From assembly GCA_021775805.1 (NCBI GenBank), contig JAJFHD010000104.1:1-64000 (forward strand): a stretch of DNA of 64,000 nt, given 5' to 3'. Origin of the DNA: Alphaproteobacteria bacterium (lineage in GTDB: Bacteria; Pseudomonadota; Alphaproteobacteria; Rhizobiales; JAJFHC01). Numbering within the stretch: position 1 is the stretch's first letter; the number at the start of each line of letters is the position of its first letter. The position numbers and the translations under genes were made by a program. Of the stretch, positions 8,066-16,615 are shown piece by piece. The notes under the pieces are model-generated. The model ran no database searches and had not been told where the DNA came from. It was given only the letters and a program-made list of their open reading frames with translations.

Positions 8066-9055
8066 TCACATCACATCGATTTCCGTGGTCGCACCGGTTT
8101 CGGCCGAAATCATTATGGCCTCCAGCACGGCGGTCGCATGGGCGATTTCGTCTGGGGAGATCGGATAGGGACCTTCGTGACGGATGTCTGCGGCAAAAGC
8201 CTCAAGGGCTGTTTTCATGGTTTCTGAACCGGGATACTCGTATCCGGAAAACTCTGACGACTGACAGTCACCGTCGCTGGGATTGAAGACGTACCGGTCG
8301 AGATCGGTGCACTCGGCCCAGCCGCCGGTGCCGAACACGCGGATCTGCCAGAGCGAACTGGTGGCGGCGATGGTCGTGAGGTGGCCGGTGCAGCCGTTTT
8401 CAAAGTTGAGGCGGACAAGGGTGCTGTCGTCGATGTCGAGGCCAATGGCGATCCGGCGGCTCTGGACGTTGACATTCGCGACCCGGCCAAACAGATGAAC
8501 AAACGCGTCAATGACGTGGATGCCCAGAGACGTCATGCCGCCAGCGGGGCTTTCGGTTCTGCTGTTGCGCCACTTGTCGGCGTTGTGACTGAGATCGGCG
8601 TTGAAGTGGCCGTCAATATGAATTGGCTGACCCAGAGAATGGCTGTCCAACGCCTTCTTGAGTGCAACGGTGTTTGGCGCAAAACGGCGGTTGTGCCCGA
8701 TGGCGACCTTGAGGCCCAGATCGGACAGGGCCTCAAGGGCCACGTGTGCCTCTGCGGCGGTCAACGTGAACGGCTTTTCGCAGAACACGTGCTTGCCGGC
8801 CGATGCTGCGGCCATGATCTGTTCGAAATGCAAGGAGTGCGGCGTGGCGATCACAACCGCGTCGACGGTGTCGTCTTGCAGGATGCGCTGGTAGTCGTCT
8901 GTCAGTGCGAGGCTTTTTCGTGAGCAGTAGTCCGCCACTCTCGAAGGCGTCCGGGTCACCGCGGCGGTAAAGCGCACGGTGTCGGAGCCGTCAACCGCAT
9001 CGACAAGGCTCTGTCCCCAGCGTCCGAGGCCGATGATCGCCAAACTGACCGTCAT
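8066..9055 (-). CDS. Gfo/Idh/MocA-family oxidoreductase
   Basis: A 329-aa NAD(P)-dependent dehydrogenase. The Rossmann loop GLGRWGQSLVDAVDG is at residues ~9-23, the family's conserved EKPFT motif follows VFC near residue 95, and SLGIHVIDAFVHLFG carries the predicted active-site His region. Members oxidise sugars, inositols and related alcohols or act on other small ketones. The gene follows the Rieske oxygenase gene by 27 bp on the same strand, so they are probably one transcript; the dehydrogenase might process the oxygenase product. Confidence 0.85.
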   Translation of the reverse strand: MTVSLAIIGLGRWGQSLVDAVDGSDTVRFTAAVTRTPSRVADYCSRKSLALTDDYQRILQDDTVDAVVIATPHSLHFEQIMAAASAGKHVFCEKPFTLTAAEAHVALEALSDLGLKVAIGHNRRFAPNTVALKKALDSHSLGQPIHIDGHFNADLSHNADKWRNSRTESPAGGMTSLGIHVIDAFVHLFGRVANVNVQSRRIAIGLDIDDSTLVRLNFENGCTGHLTTIAATSSLWQIRVFGTGGWAECTDLDRYVFNPSDGDCQSSEFSGYEYPGSETMKTALEAFAADIRHEGPYPISPDEIAHATAVLEAIMISAETGATTEIDVM

Positions 9056-9082
9056 ATGAATATCTTTCGTTGCCGTTCGAAT

Positions 9083-10231
9083 TTACGGGGTGTCGCCGTC
9101 CCGTGTCAGAGCGGTATGCCAGGCCTCGTAAAAGGCCTTTACCGGTTCTTCCCAGACAGGAGAAAGGATGCCGCCGTCGTCTGTGACCGGTGAATGCTTG
9201 CCCCTCTGCAAGTTTTCGTAAACCGGCCCGTCTTCCTCGACGTGAATGATGTATTCGATTTCCATCCATTCGTCGATTTCAGCCTGGGTCAGGGGTTGTT
9301 CGGAAAGGCTGTAGAGATAGACCGTACGGTGGGTCCGGTCGGGACGTTCCAAGCTCGGCAGATTGCGGTGCACGATTATGGTGGTGCCGGCATAGACAAC
9401 GAAGATCAAAAGCGGCGGCACCGACAAGAAATGAGACTCGGCGGTCAGTGTGCCATCGGAGATTGCGGCACCGCCCGGTGCCGATTCGGGCATGTAGATA
9501 CCGCAACCGAGAAGGCCGTCCTCGGTTATCGTATAGTGGTCCCGCAAGGGAATGCCGGCGCCTGTCTTGGTGTGAACATAGGGTGTGTGATAGGGTTCGA
9601 GGGAGTTCTCCATCACCAGTTTCCAGTTGGCCTGCACCTCACCGTGATCGAGGGTGTGGAAATGCCGCAAATTGCGGAAGTCCAAATCCTTCAGGCGTCT
9701 GGTCAGGCCACCGAGATGTTCACTCAATGGCGGCGCGTTGCCGTCGAGATTGACAAAAATCCAGTCCAGCCAGCGCTCGCACCGGACCGGGCGGAGACTG
9801 TGGGCCGCCGGGTCGAAGCCCTTGGCGAAATGGCCGCCTTCTCCGGCGAACTGGCTGGTTGACCTCAAACTGCCTTCGTGGTCGTAGCACCAGCCGTGAT
9901 AAGGGCAGGCAATGAACCTGGTCTGGGTCTGGTTTTCACCGACCAGTTCATGTCCCCGGTGCCGGCAGATGTTGTGGAAAGCACGGATCTGACCGTTGTT
10001 TCCGTGGACCAGAAATACTCTAAGGTTGGGCACCGGCGTCATGGCGCCGCGGCCTGGAATCTCGTGGACGACCCCGGCCAGTACCCAGGTGTTCGATAGC
10101 CATTTCGCGACTTCGCGTTGCAGGATGGCCTCGTCACGATAGGCGCGTCCGGGCAAGCCGCGGACAAGGCCGTCCGTGCTGTCATGGCGGGCATAGTCGG
10201 TTTGATGCAGCCAGGTTTCTATGTCGTCCAT
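9083..10231 (-). CDS. Rieske non-haem iron oxygenase, alpha subunit
   Basis: A 382-aa ring-hydroxylating-type oxygenase large subunit. The Rieske [2Fe-2S] motif reads CRHRGHEL...CPYHGWCYD at about residues 88-111. The mononuclear-iron region reads NWKLVMENSLEPYHTPYVH, giving the E-x-x-YH-x4-H pattern. No reductase or beta subunit lies next to it, as is common for the subgroup that demethylates or hydroxylates quaternary amines and similar aliphatic compounds. Start at 10231 is set by a GGGGAGAAA site. It is divergent from the nitrilase-family gene. Substrate unknown; an aromatic acid is the alternative. Confidence 0.85.
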   Translation of the reverse strand: MDDIETWLHQTDYARHDSTDGLVRGLPGRAYRDEAILQREVAKWLSNTWVLAGVVHEIPGRGAMTPVPNLRVFLVHGNNGQIRAFHNICRHRGHELVGENQTQTRFIACPYHGWCYDHEGSLRSTSQFAGEGGHFAKGFDPAAHSLRPVRCERWLDWIFVNLDGNAPPLSEHLGGLTRRLKDLDFRNLRHFHTLDHGEVQANWKLVMENSLEPYHTPYVHTKTGAGIPLRDHYTITEDGLLGCGIYMPESAPGGAAISDGTLTAESHFLSVPPLLIFVVYAGTTIIVHRNLPSLERPDRTHRTVYLYSLSEQPLTQAEIDEWMEIEYIIHVEEDGPVYENLQRGKHSPVTDDGGILSPVWEEPVKAFYEAWHTALTRDGDTP

Positions 10232-10362
10232 TGTGGTTTCTCCCCAACCCCCTGGCCTTGAACATTCAACTGGATTCGCGGCAGGTCTTCCTGACGAGGT
10301 TCAGCCATGCTAAATTCCCCTTCAAGTGCTCCTTGATGGGGCGTTTCATTCAGGTTCCGATC

Positions 10363-11208
10363 ATGACCCAGTCTTTTACAATAGCCTGCATTCAAAACTG
10401 CGCAACGCCGGACGTTCACGAGAACATCGAAACATCGGTACGGTTGAGCCGGAAGGCGGCCCGCGAAGGGGCAAGCCTGATCTGCACACCGGAGTATTTT
10501 TCCGGACTCAAAGGTGAGGGCGCGATCATTCATCCGGTGGCTTTTGAGGAGGCCGATCATCCTGTGATACCGGCATTTGCAGAAGAGGCGCGGGCTTCCG
10601 GGTGCTGGTTTCTGCTCGGTTCGCTCGGGGTCAAGACGCCTGACGGGCGGATCAACAACCGTTCCTACCTGATCGACCCTGCCGGCAATATTGCGGCTCG
10701 TTACGACAAGATCCACATGTTCGACGTTAATTTGGGTGAGGGCAAGGACTATCGCGAATCCGCGACGATCGCGCCGGGGTCGCAGGCGGTTGTCGCCTCG
10801 ACGCCGTGGGGCGGCCTTGGCCTTTCAATCTGCTACGATCTCAGGTTTGCCGGACTGTATCGGGCGCTGGCCCATGGCGGTGCATCGATGCTGGCGGTGC
10901 CGGCAGCGTTTACGAAGCTGACCGGGGAGGCACATTGGCATGTGCTCAACCGCGCCCGTGCCATAGAGAACGGCTGTTATGTGTTTGCGCCGTGCCAGTA
11001 TGGAACCCTGGATGGCGGCGGTGAGTGCTTTGGTCACTCACTGATCATCGACCCGTGGGGGCGTGTGCTGGCCGACGGCGGCGAAGGCGAGGGGTTCGTT
11101 ACCGCGAAAATCGACATGGCTGAAGTCGCATCGGCACGCCAGCGCATTCCAGCCCTTACCCACGATCGTGAAATCTTGCTGGCGCAAGCTTCCGAGGCAG
11201 CTGAGTAA
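10363..11208 (+). CDS. Nitrilase-superfamily carbon-nitrogen hydrolase
   Basis: A 281-aa amidohydrolase with the full Glu-Lys-Cys triad: Glu44 (CTPEYFSG), Lys116 (RYDKIHMFD) and Cys157 (SICYDLRF). The YDKIHMFDV and GLSICYDLRFAGLYR motifs place it in the Nit1/Nit2 omega-amidase-like branch, which acts on deaminated glutathione or dicarboxylic monoamides, rather than among true nitrilases. A longer reading from 10231 overlaps the divergent promoter; the ATG at 10363 gives the normal family N-terminus. Cytosolic. Confidence 0.88.
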   Translation: MTQSFTIACIQNCATPDVHENIETSVRLSRKAAREGASLICTPEYFSGLKGEGAIIHPVAFEEADHPVIPAFAEEARASGCWFLLGSLGVKTPDGRINNRSYLIDPAGNIAARYDKIHMFDVNLGEGKDYRESATIAPGSQAVVASTPWGGLGLSICYDLRFAGLYRALAHGGASMLAVPAAFTKLTGEAHWHVLNRARAIENGCYVFAPCQYGTLDGGGECFGHSLIIDPWGRVLADGGEGEGFVTAKIDMAEVASARQRIPALTHDREILLAQASEAAE

Positions 11209-11265
11209 CCCGACTCCCGGCCACTTGAGACTTCTCCTGCAAATGAACATCGCACAGGATTTTCG

Positions 11266-11763
11266 ATGTCGATACAGACCGCGCTGAGATCACTGCCGTC
11301 AAAGCCGGTGTTGTTCATCGCTCCGGCGATCATCGCGGCGGTATTATGCTGGCGCTACTACGACGTCTACCGGGTCTGCACTCATCGGGCGGGTCATATG
11401 GCGAGCCTCGACAAGGCTCTCGACCAGGCGGTTGGCGAGGGCAAGCCGTTCGTTTTCGAGAACGTATTTCGTTCCGACTGGGATGCCGTCCGTGTCTTTC
11501 AGAGCTACAGGCCGGACACAAAATCGTTCCATTGCCCGTTCGGCTGGCACTACTCGGAGGACGAGCGTGACAGCCTGGCGCGTCGCGGAGGCCTCACAGT
11601 GATCGCTTTCTACAAGGACAAGGCGTTAATTGATTTTGCTGATTATCCATCTGCCAAGGCCAGGTTCTCGATAAACGACGAACCCGTCCGGCGCGAAGGC
11701 GTTGCTTTTGCCGTAACCCAGGCCGACGGTTACACCGGCTACCTGATCTCCCCAAGGCAATAG
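11266..11763 (+). CDS. Hypothetical membrane-anchored protein
   Basis: A 165-aa protein I do not recognise. One hydrophobic segment at about residues 15-30 (VLFIAPAIIAAVLCW) suggests an N-terminal membrane anchor with the rest outside the cytoplasm. The soluble part is mixed alpha/beta with no obvious catalytic motif; it contains two Cys residues (CTHRAGH, FHCPFGWHY). An AGGA site lies 8-10 bp before the ATG. It follows the nitrilase gene by 57 bp and may be cotranscribed, but no functional link is evident. Confidence 0.6.
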   Translation: MSIQTALRSLPSKPVLFIAPAIIAAVLCWRYYDVYRVCTHRAGHMASLDKALDQAVGEGKPFVFENVFRSDWDAVRVFQSYRPDTKSFHCPFGWHYSEDERDSLARRGGLTVIAFYKDKALIDFADYPSAKARFSINDEPVRREGVAFAVTQADGYTGYLISPRQ

Positions 11764-11857
11764 AGCGTCCGGGTTTGCGCGAAATCTGCCCATGGCAGGG
11801 CAAAATGTGCTATCGTTACGTTGGTAGCGGAGGGACACCTGTTTTCAGGAGGACAAG

Positions 11858-12055
11858 ATGATCAGGACAATTTTGCTGGCGGCCATGGTGACCGTGGGGT
11901 TGAGCAGCGTCGGTTCGTTTGCCGGCGAACAGAACCAATCGACGGCGGCCACAACCAGTACCGCACCGGATGCAGCGGTCTCCACGCCAGCACCGACGTC
12001 CTATCCTGCGGGTTGCCCGCGTGGCGGCCACAGCAAGGAAGCCAAGACGTCCTGA
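11858..12055 (+). CDS. Small secreted Thr/Ala/Pro-rich protein
   Basis: A 65-aa protein with a clear Sec signal peptide (MIRTILLAAMVTVGLSSVGSFAG, probable cleavage near residue 22). A low-complexity T/S/A/P-rich mature part follows and ends with one Cys (YPAGCPRGGHSKEAKTS). A strong AGGAGG site stands 5 bp before the ATG, which argues that it is real despite its size. No lipobox is visible. No family recognised. Confidence 0.55.
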   Translation: MIRTILLAAMVTVGLSSVGSFAGEQNQSTAATTSTAPDAAVSTPAPTSYPAGCPRGGHSKEAKTS

Positions 12056-12076
12056 CAGACTTGCCGGGATTGAGGC

Positions 12077-12817
12077 TTATTCGCTGACGACCCCCAACAG
12101 GTCTTGCCTGGCTTTTTCCAGGTGCTGGTTTATCAGGCCGACGGCCGCGTTTACGTCGCGCTGACACAACGCACTGTGTATGGCGCGATGCTGGCGGTTG
12201 TAGGCGTCAATCTGTTCCGGCGACAGAATGACTTCTTTCATCGCTCCCCACTGGGCGTGGGACCGCACGTCATTGATTTGCTGATAGAGATGAACCAGAA
12301 GCGGGTTTCGCGAACAGCGCGCAAGCAGCAGATGGAACTCCTCGTCCAGGCGGGTGAACAGATCCTTGTCACCGCCACAGTTTTCAAGGCGGGAAATCAC
12401 TGAATCCATGCTTTCCAGGTCGCGCCGGGTCGCGTGCACGGCTGCGAGCCGTGTCATGTAGGGTTCGACCGAGAACCTGGCTTCAATCAGTTGCAGCGGG
12501 CTGATGAGGTCGGTGATTTCTCCGGACGTGTTTTCCAGGGGTCCTGCATAACTGACAAACGTCCCGCTCCCGACCCTTCTCACGACCAGCCCGCTTTCCT
12601 CCAGTTGATTGAGGGCCTTGCGAATTGTGCTGCGGGCTGCGCTGAAGGCGGTTGCCAGATGCCGCTCGGGCGGCAGTTGGTCGCCATCGGAGAATACGCC
12701 GGTTTCAATCGCCCGGCGCAGCCTCGATGTAATGGCACCGGCACCGCGGCCGGCACCCGCGATCAGACTGTCATCGGTCCGGTCAGGGTTTAATATGTCA
12801 CTGTCAGAATCTGCCAT
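12077..12817 (-). CDS. GntR/FadR-family transcriptional regulator
   Basis: A ~246-aa regulator. The winged helix-turn-helix (GDQLPPERHLATAFSAARST, then KALNQLEESGLVVRRVGSGTFV) is at about residues 35-85 and an FCD ligand-binding helical domain follows (metal-type residues in DEEFHLLLARC and HRAIHSALCQRD). It lies 445 bp upstream of and divergent from the glutamine-synthetase operon. ATTGGT-type motifs flank both promoters, so it probably regulates itself, the GS operon and the amt gene. ATG at 12829 is an alternative start; a longer ORF to 13144 runs through the operator region and is unlikely. Confidence 0.82.
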   Translation of the reverse strand: MADSDSDILNPDRTDDSLIAGAGRGAGAITSRLRRAIETGVFSDGDQLPPERHLATAFSAARSTIRKALNQLEESGLVVRRVGSGTFVSYAGPLENTSGEITDLISPLQLIEARFSVEPYMTRLAAVHATRRDLESMDSVISRLENCGGDKDLFTRLDEEFHLLLARCSRNPLLVHLYQQINDVRSHAQWGAMKEVILSPEQIDAYNRQHRAIHSALCQRDVNAAVGLINQHLEKARQDLLGVVSE

Positions 12818-12838
12818 AACATCCAGCATAACATGCCA

Positions 12839-12880
12839 ATTGGTATTGGTACAGAATTGGCAAAAATTGGTTTGCAAACC
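12839..12880. promoter_or_regulatory. ATTGGT repeat cluster and GGTTTGCAAACC palindrome
   Basis: Within 42 bp just upstream of the GntR gene there are overlapping ATTGGTATTGGTA (12839-12851), AATTGGC, and AAAAATTGGTTTGC (12862-12875) leading into the perfect 12-bp palindrome GGTTTGCAAACC (12869-12880). TGGT/ACCA half-sites are typical of FadR/PdhR-type GntR operators. The rest of the 445-bp gap to the GS gene shows no gene. Confidence 0.6.
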
Positions 12881-13193
12881 GGTAAACGATGTGCAGAGTA
12901 GCTGGTGTCGAGTGGTACGAAACCGGCGGCAAAGTGTCAAATTTAGCACGGAGTTCCAAAGCGGAAACAGGCGCCAAGTGTCAGGAACCCGGTCAAGAGG
13001 ACTGTATGACCTGCCGGAAACGTCGGTCTGGTCCGGGTCCCAACAGTGCAAACCGCAGTACCTGATTCGACCAACGGGAAGCAGTTGGCGGATATGGCCG
13101 ATTGCTGTACGGGAACAATGGGTCTGCCGCAGGACGTGCAGCAACCGGATTTTCCGGCGAAGAGCGATTCACGGGTTGCCAACAATGGTTTTA

Positions 13194-13224
13194 ATTGGTA
13201 TTTTTTTGGTAACCATTGGTATAT
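13194..13224. promoter_or_regulatory. ATTGGT repeats upstream of the GS operon
   Basis: Three copies of (A/T)TTGGTA occur in 31 bp: ATTGGTA at 13194, TTGGTAACCA at 13206 (TGGT-A-ACCA dyad) and ATTGGTATAT at 13215. They end 39 bp before the GS start codon, a position suited to repression or activation of that promoter. The last copy recurs exactly at 19121-19130 before amt. Confidence 0.6.
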
Positions 13225-13262
13225 GAACATAATCAACGAACCAATTAGGGGAGAGAAACGTT

Positions 13263-14741
13263 ATGGCCACTGACTTAGAACGTTTTGTCGAAGAGGACGG
13301 ACGTGACGAAAAGATAAAGCAGGTCCGTGCGAAAATCGACGAGATGGGTATTGAATACCTCTATCTTCAGTTTGTGTCCGTGACCGGCAAGATCATGGGC
13401 AAGGGTATTCCTGCCGATCATTGGGAGACTGTGGCAAAGAAGGGCTTTCAGCTGGTTTATGGCGCGACCATGAATCTGTTTCTCGACCGGGCAGGTAACT
13501 ATCTTGGGTACGGTCCGGAGGCCGCTGAGCTGATTGGCATTCCCGAACCGGATACGTTCATGCAGCTGCCATGGGACAAACGGCTTGCGCGTTTGTACTG
13601 CACCTTGTTCCGCAACCGCGAAGAAAAGGAAAATCCAGGGGGTTTCCTGACATCCGATTGCCGCGGCAATCTGCGTCGGCTTCATGACGATTTCTCGGAG
13701 AAACATAACGGTCTCAGGCTGCGCGTCGGCACCGAGCCGGAAATGATGTGGCTCAAGTACGACGAGAACGGAAAGCCAAAGGATGGTTTTTCCAAACCCT
13801 ATTGCTATCACATCGATCAGTTCGAAAGCCTTCGTCCGGTTTACATGAAGGTGATGGAATATTCCCGGGCCATGGGGCTCGACATGATCCAGGGCGACCA
13901 TGAAGACGCGCCCGGTCAGCTTGAACTGAACTGGATGTACGACGATGTCCTGCGCAACGCGGACCGTTTGACGACCTACCGTCAGATCTGTGCCCAGGTC
14001 GGCCGTGAATTCGGGATCTTTGCCTGCTTCATGACCAAACCGTTCATGGGTGTCTCGGCCAACGGTTGCCACCACAACATGTCGTTGTGGTACGGCGGCG
14101 AGGATAAGTTCAAAGCCATCGGCAACGATCCCGATAACCTGCCCGGTATGCGCGAAAACTACATGTATGTGAACGGCGGTGACAATACTTTCATGCCAGA
14201 CGGCGACGATCCGCAGATGCCCGGCAAGGCAGGCCTGGTTGCGATCGGCGGCATAGTCCACCACCTTCGCGCCCTGACCGCCATCGGCTGTTCCACGGTG
14301 AACTCCTATCGCCGCCTGTGGGACACAGGGTTCTGGGCGCCGGTGTTCGCCGACTGGGGTTTCCAGAACCGCACGACCGGTCTGCGTGTGTCCGCACCCG
14401 GCCGGTTCGAGTACCGTTCGGTCGATTCGATGGTCAATCCCTACATCATGGGATCGACAATACTGGCGGCCGCCGACGACGGCATCGACAACCAGCTCGA
14501 TCCGGGCGAACCCGAAGAGCGCAACATCTATGATGCGATCGAGGCCGGCAAGCAGGTCAAAAAGTTGCCGATGTCGCTGGGTGAAGCGCTTCAAGCCCTG
14601 GCGGACGACGAAGTCGTGCAACGCGGCATGCCTGGAGAGATGTACCGGCTCTATCACGAGTACAAGTCCGATGAATGGGCCCGTTGCATGGCCACTGTCA
14701 CCGACTGGGACAACGAAACCTACATGGAGTGCCTGCCGTAA
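13263..14741 (+). CDS. Glutamine synthetase family protein (GlnT/GmaS-like)
   Basis: A 492-aa glutamate-ammonia (or amine) ligase. Canonical GS motifs are present in order: GTEPEMMW, GDHEDAPGQLELNW (metal Glu residues), NGCHHNMSLW (ATP/metal His), NSYRRLWD and RFEYRSVDSMVNPYI. The first motif lacks the usual GlnA N-terminal signatures, pointing to the GlnT/gamma-glutamylmethylamide synthetase side of the family. It heads an operon with a three-part glutamate-synthase-like complex. Because no N-methylglutamate dehydrogenase (mgdABCD) genes are nearby, ammonium assimilation is at least as likely as methylamine use. Confidence 0.85.
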   Translation: MATDLERFVEEDGRDEKIKQVRAKIDEMGIEYLYLQFVSVTGKIMGKGIPADHWETVAKKGFQLVYGATMNLFLDRAGNYLGYGPEAAELIGIPEPDTFMQLPWDKRLARLYCTLFRNREEKENPGGFLTSDCRGNLRRLHDDFSEKHNGLRLRVGTEPEMMWLKYDENGKPKDGFSKPYCYHIDQFESLRPVYMKVMEYSRAMGLDMIQGDHEDAPGQLELNWMYDDVLRNADRLTTYRQICAQVGREFGIFACFMTKPFMGVSANGCHHNMSLWYGGEDKFKAIGNDPDNLPGMRENYMYVNGGDNTFMPDGDDPQMPGKAGLVAIGGIVHHLRALTAIGCSTVNSYRRLWDTGFWAPVFADWGFQNRTTGLRVSAPGRFEYRSVDSMVNPYIMGSTILAAADDGIDNQLDPGEPEERNIYDAIEAGKQVKKLPMSLGEALQALADDEVVQRGMPGEMYRLYHEYKSDEWARCMATVTDWDNETYMECLP

Positions 14742-14812
14742 GCGCGGGCATTTACCGGTCAACCGATAGCGGGTGAACCGCCTATCTGATAACCAACAGG
14801 AGACACACGCCC

Positions 14813-15748
14813 ATGTGCGGTATAGCAGGGCTCATCCACCGGAATGGCAAAAGCAATGTCGGTCAGGAAATGACCAACATGTTGCAGGCGCTCAAACACC
14901 GGGGACCCGACTCGACGGGCTTTGCCATCTATGGCGAGCCCGTGGAAAACACCTTCGTCATGCGCTTCAAGGTTGCCGAACAGGAAGACCTGCATTCCGG
15001 CCTCAAGATCCATGATGAAATCACAGACCGCAAGCAGCGGGTCGATGAAACCCTCAAGACGCTGGGTGTGAAGATCACGGAACTGGAGGAAGCGACGGAG
15101 TATGCCTTCCGTTATGAAATCCAGTACGACGGCGACATGAAGAAACTCGCCGACCATGTGGAGGACATCGAAGGTGCCGAAATCCTGTCGATGGGCTCGG
15201 CGCTGGAACTGATCAAGGATCTTGGTGACGCAACCGTCGTGTCGGATGCCTACGGCCTTGATGATTTCACAGGCACCCATGGGATCGGCCATACCCGGAT
15301 GGCTACCGAATCCGACGTGGATATTCGGTCGGCCCATCCGTACTGGGCCTATCCCTATAACGACATCGCGGTCGTCCATAACGGCCAGCTTACCAATTAC
15401 TGGCTGATGCGCCGGCACCTGGAACGCCAGGGACAGCGGTTTGTTTCCAATTGCGACTCCGAGTTGCTTGCGGTCTACACGGCGGTCAATCTCGAAAAAG
15501 GCATGACGCTGGAGGAAACCCTCAAGCTCTCGATCGAAGAGATCGACGGCGTGTTCACCTATCTCGTGACCACCAAGGACCAGCTCGGCATGGCCAAGGA
15601 TACGATGGCGGCCAAACCGATGGTTCTGTACGAAAGCGACGACATGGTTGCCCTGGCATCCGAAGAAGTCGCAATCCGCGCGATCATTCCCCATGAGATC
15701 GATACATGGGATCCCTACGATGAGGAGGTAAGGGTATGGCAGGCGTAA
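14813..15748 (+). CDS. Class II glutamine amidotransferase subunit
   Basis: A 311-aa stand-alone Ntn-type amidotransferase domain. Cys2 is the expected N-terminal nucleophile (MCGIAGLIHRNG) after Met removal. RGPDSTGFAIYG, GIGHTRMATESDVDIRSAHP and NGQLTNYW are the classic glutamine-binding loops. In the GlxB/MgsA arrangement this domain of glutamate synthase is a separate subunit that releases ammonia (or methylamine) from the amide of the GS product. An AGGAGA site precedes the start. Its end overlaps the next gene by 13 bp. Confidence 0.88.
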   Translation: MCGIAGLIHRNGKSNVGQEMTNMLQALKHRGPDSTGFAIYGEPVENTFVMRFKVAEQEDLHSGLKIHDEITDRKQRVDETLKTLGVKITELEEATEYAFRYEIQYDGDMKKLADHVEDIEGAEILSMGSALELIKDLGDATVVSDAYGLDDFTGTHGIGHTRMATESDVDIRSAHPYWAYPYNDIAVVHNGQLTNYWLMRRHLERQGQRFVSNCDSELLAVYTAVNLEKGMTLEETLKLSIEEIDGVFTYLVTTKDQLGMAKDTMAAKPMVLYESDDMVALASEEVAIRAIIPHEIDTWDPYDEEVRVWQA

Positions 15749-16572
15749 GCACCTCCCATGAAATGGGCATGCACACGGAACCACTGAAGGGCCGTGACAT
15801 CAAGACAATGTTCTCGCTCGAGAACGAAGGCGATTATGCCTACGTCTTCGCCAAGGACGTGGACTTCAACAAACGCGGATCGGTCGACTGCGAAGGCAAG
15901 GAAGCGACCGCGATAAACAACGAAATCCGCGAGTTGATGGACTCTGGACATGGCACGGTTGTGCTGGAAAACCCGGGCGCGAAACATTCGATTATTGTCG
16001 GTGTCCTCAACCGGATGAATTTCATCGTGAACGGATCGCTCGGCTATTTCGGTTGCGGCCTCCTCGACGGACCGAGCGTGCGCATAAACGGCCGTGTCGG
16101 CTGGTCATTCGGCGAGAACATGATGGCCGGCGTCTGCGTGGTCGAGAAAAACGCCGGCTCCACTTTCGGTGCCGCAATTCGCGGTGGCGATCTCGTCTGC
16201 AAGGGCTCGGTCGGTTCGCGCACGGGTATCGACCAGAAGGGCGGCACGATCCTTGTCGGTGGTGACACCGGCGCATTTTCCGGTTTCATGATGCAGCGCG
16301 GCCGCATGGTCGTGTGCGGCAATGCCGGCAAGAACCTGGGCGATTCCATGTATGACGGTACGATTTACGTGGGTGGCGAGATCAGGGATCTCGGCGTTGA
16401 CGCCGTCCCCGGCGAGTTGACCGACCTCGACAAGGCCTGGCTCACCCGCAAACTCACCCAATACGAAATGATGCCCGAAAAAGGCGTCGATCATTTCACC
16501 AAGATCGTGGCTGGGAAACAGTTGTGGAGTTACGACAACCTGGAGCCATCTGAGAAGAAACTGGTTCTCTAG
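15736..16572 (+). CDS. Glutamate-synthase GXGXG domain subunit
   Basis: A 278-aa protein corresponding to the C-terminal right-handed beta-helix (GXGXG) domain of glutamate synthase, as in GlxC/MgsB. The repeated glycine pattern is visible (IVNGSLGYFGCG, NGRVGWSFGENMM, VCKGSVGSRTGIDQKGG, NAGKNLGDSMYDGTIYVGG). It is a structural and interface domain rather than a catalytic one. The start overlaps the amidotransferase gene and has a GAGGAGG site, implying coupled translation and fixed stoichiometry. Confidence 0.87.
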   Translation: MAGVSTSHEMGMHTEPLKGRDIKTMFSLENEGDYAYVFAKDVDFNKRGSVDCEGKEATAINNEIRELMDSGHGTVVLENPGAKHSIIVGVLNRMNFIVNGSLGYFGCGLLDGPSVRINGRVGWSFGENMMAGVCVVEKNAGSTFGAAIRGGDLVCKGSVGSRTGIDQKGGTILVGGDTGAFSGFMMQRGRMVVCGNAGKNLGDSMYDGTIYVGGEIRDLGVDAVPGELTDLDKAWLTRKLTQYEMMPEKGVDHFTKIVAGKQLWSYDNLEPSEKKLVL

Positions 16573-16615
16573 GGTTATCCCTGGCGTTTTCCAATTGCCC
16601 AAAAGGACAACAACT

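Noticed and set aside
10231..10362. N-terminal extension of the nitrilase-family protein
   Set aside because: The extra 44 residues are unlike family members and cover the divergent promoter; the ATG at 10363 gives the normal start.
12818..13144. N-terminal extension of the GntR gene at 12077
   Set aside because: It would place the operator-like ATTGGT cluster inside coding sequence and adds ~109 non-conserved, Arg/Cys-rich residues before a normal HTH domain.
13275..14762. Open frame of 495 aa opposite glutamine synthetase
   Set aside because: Antisense shadow of an unambiguous GS.
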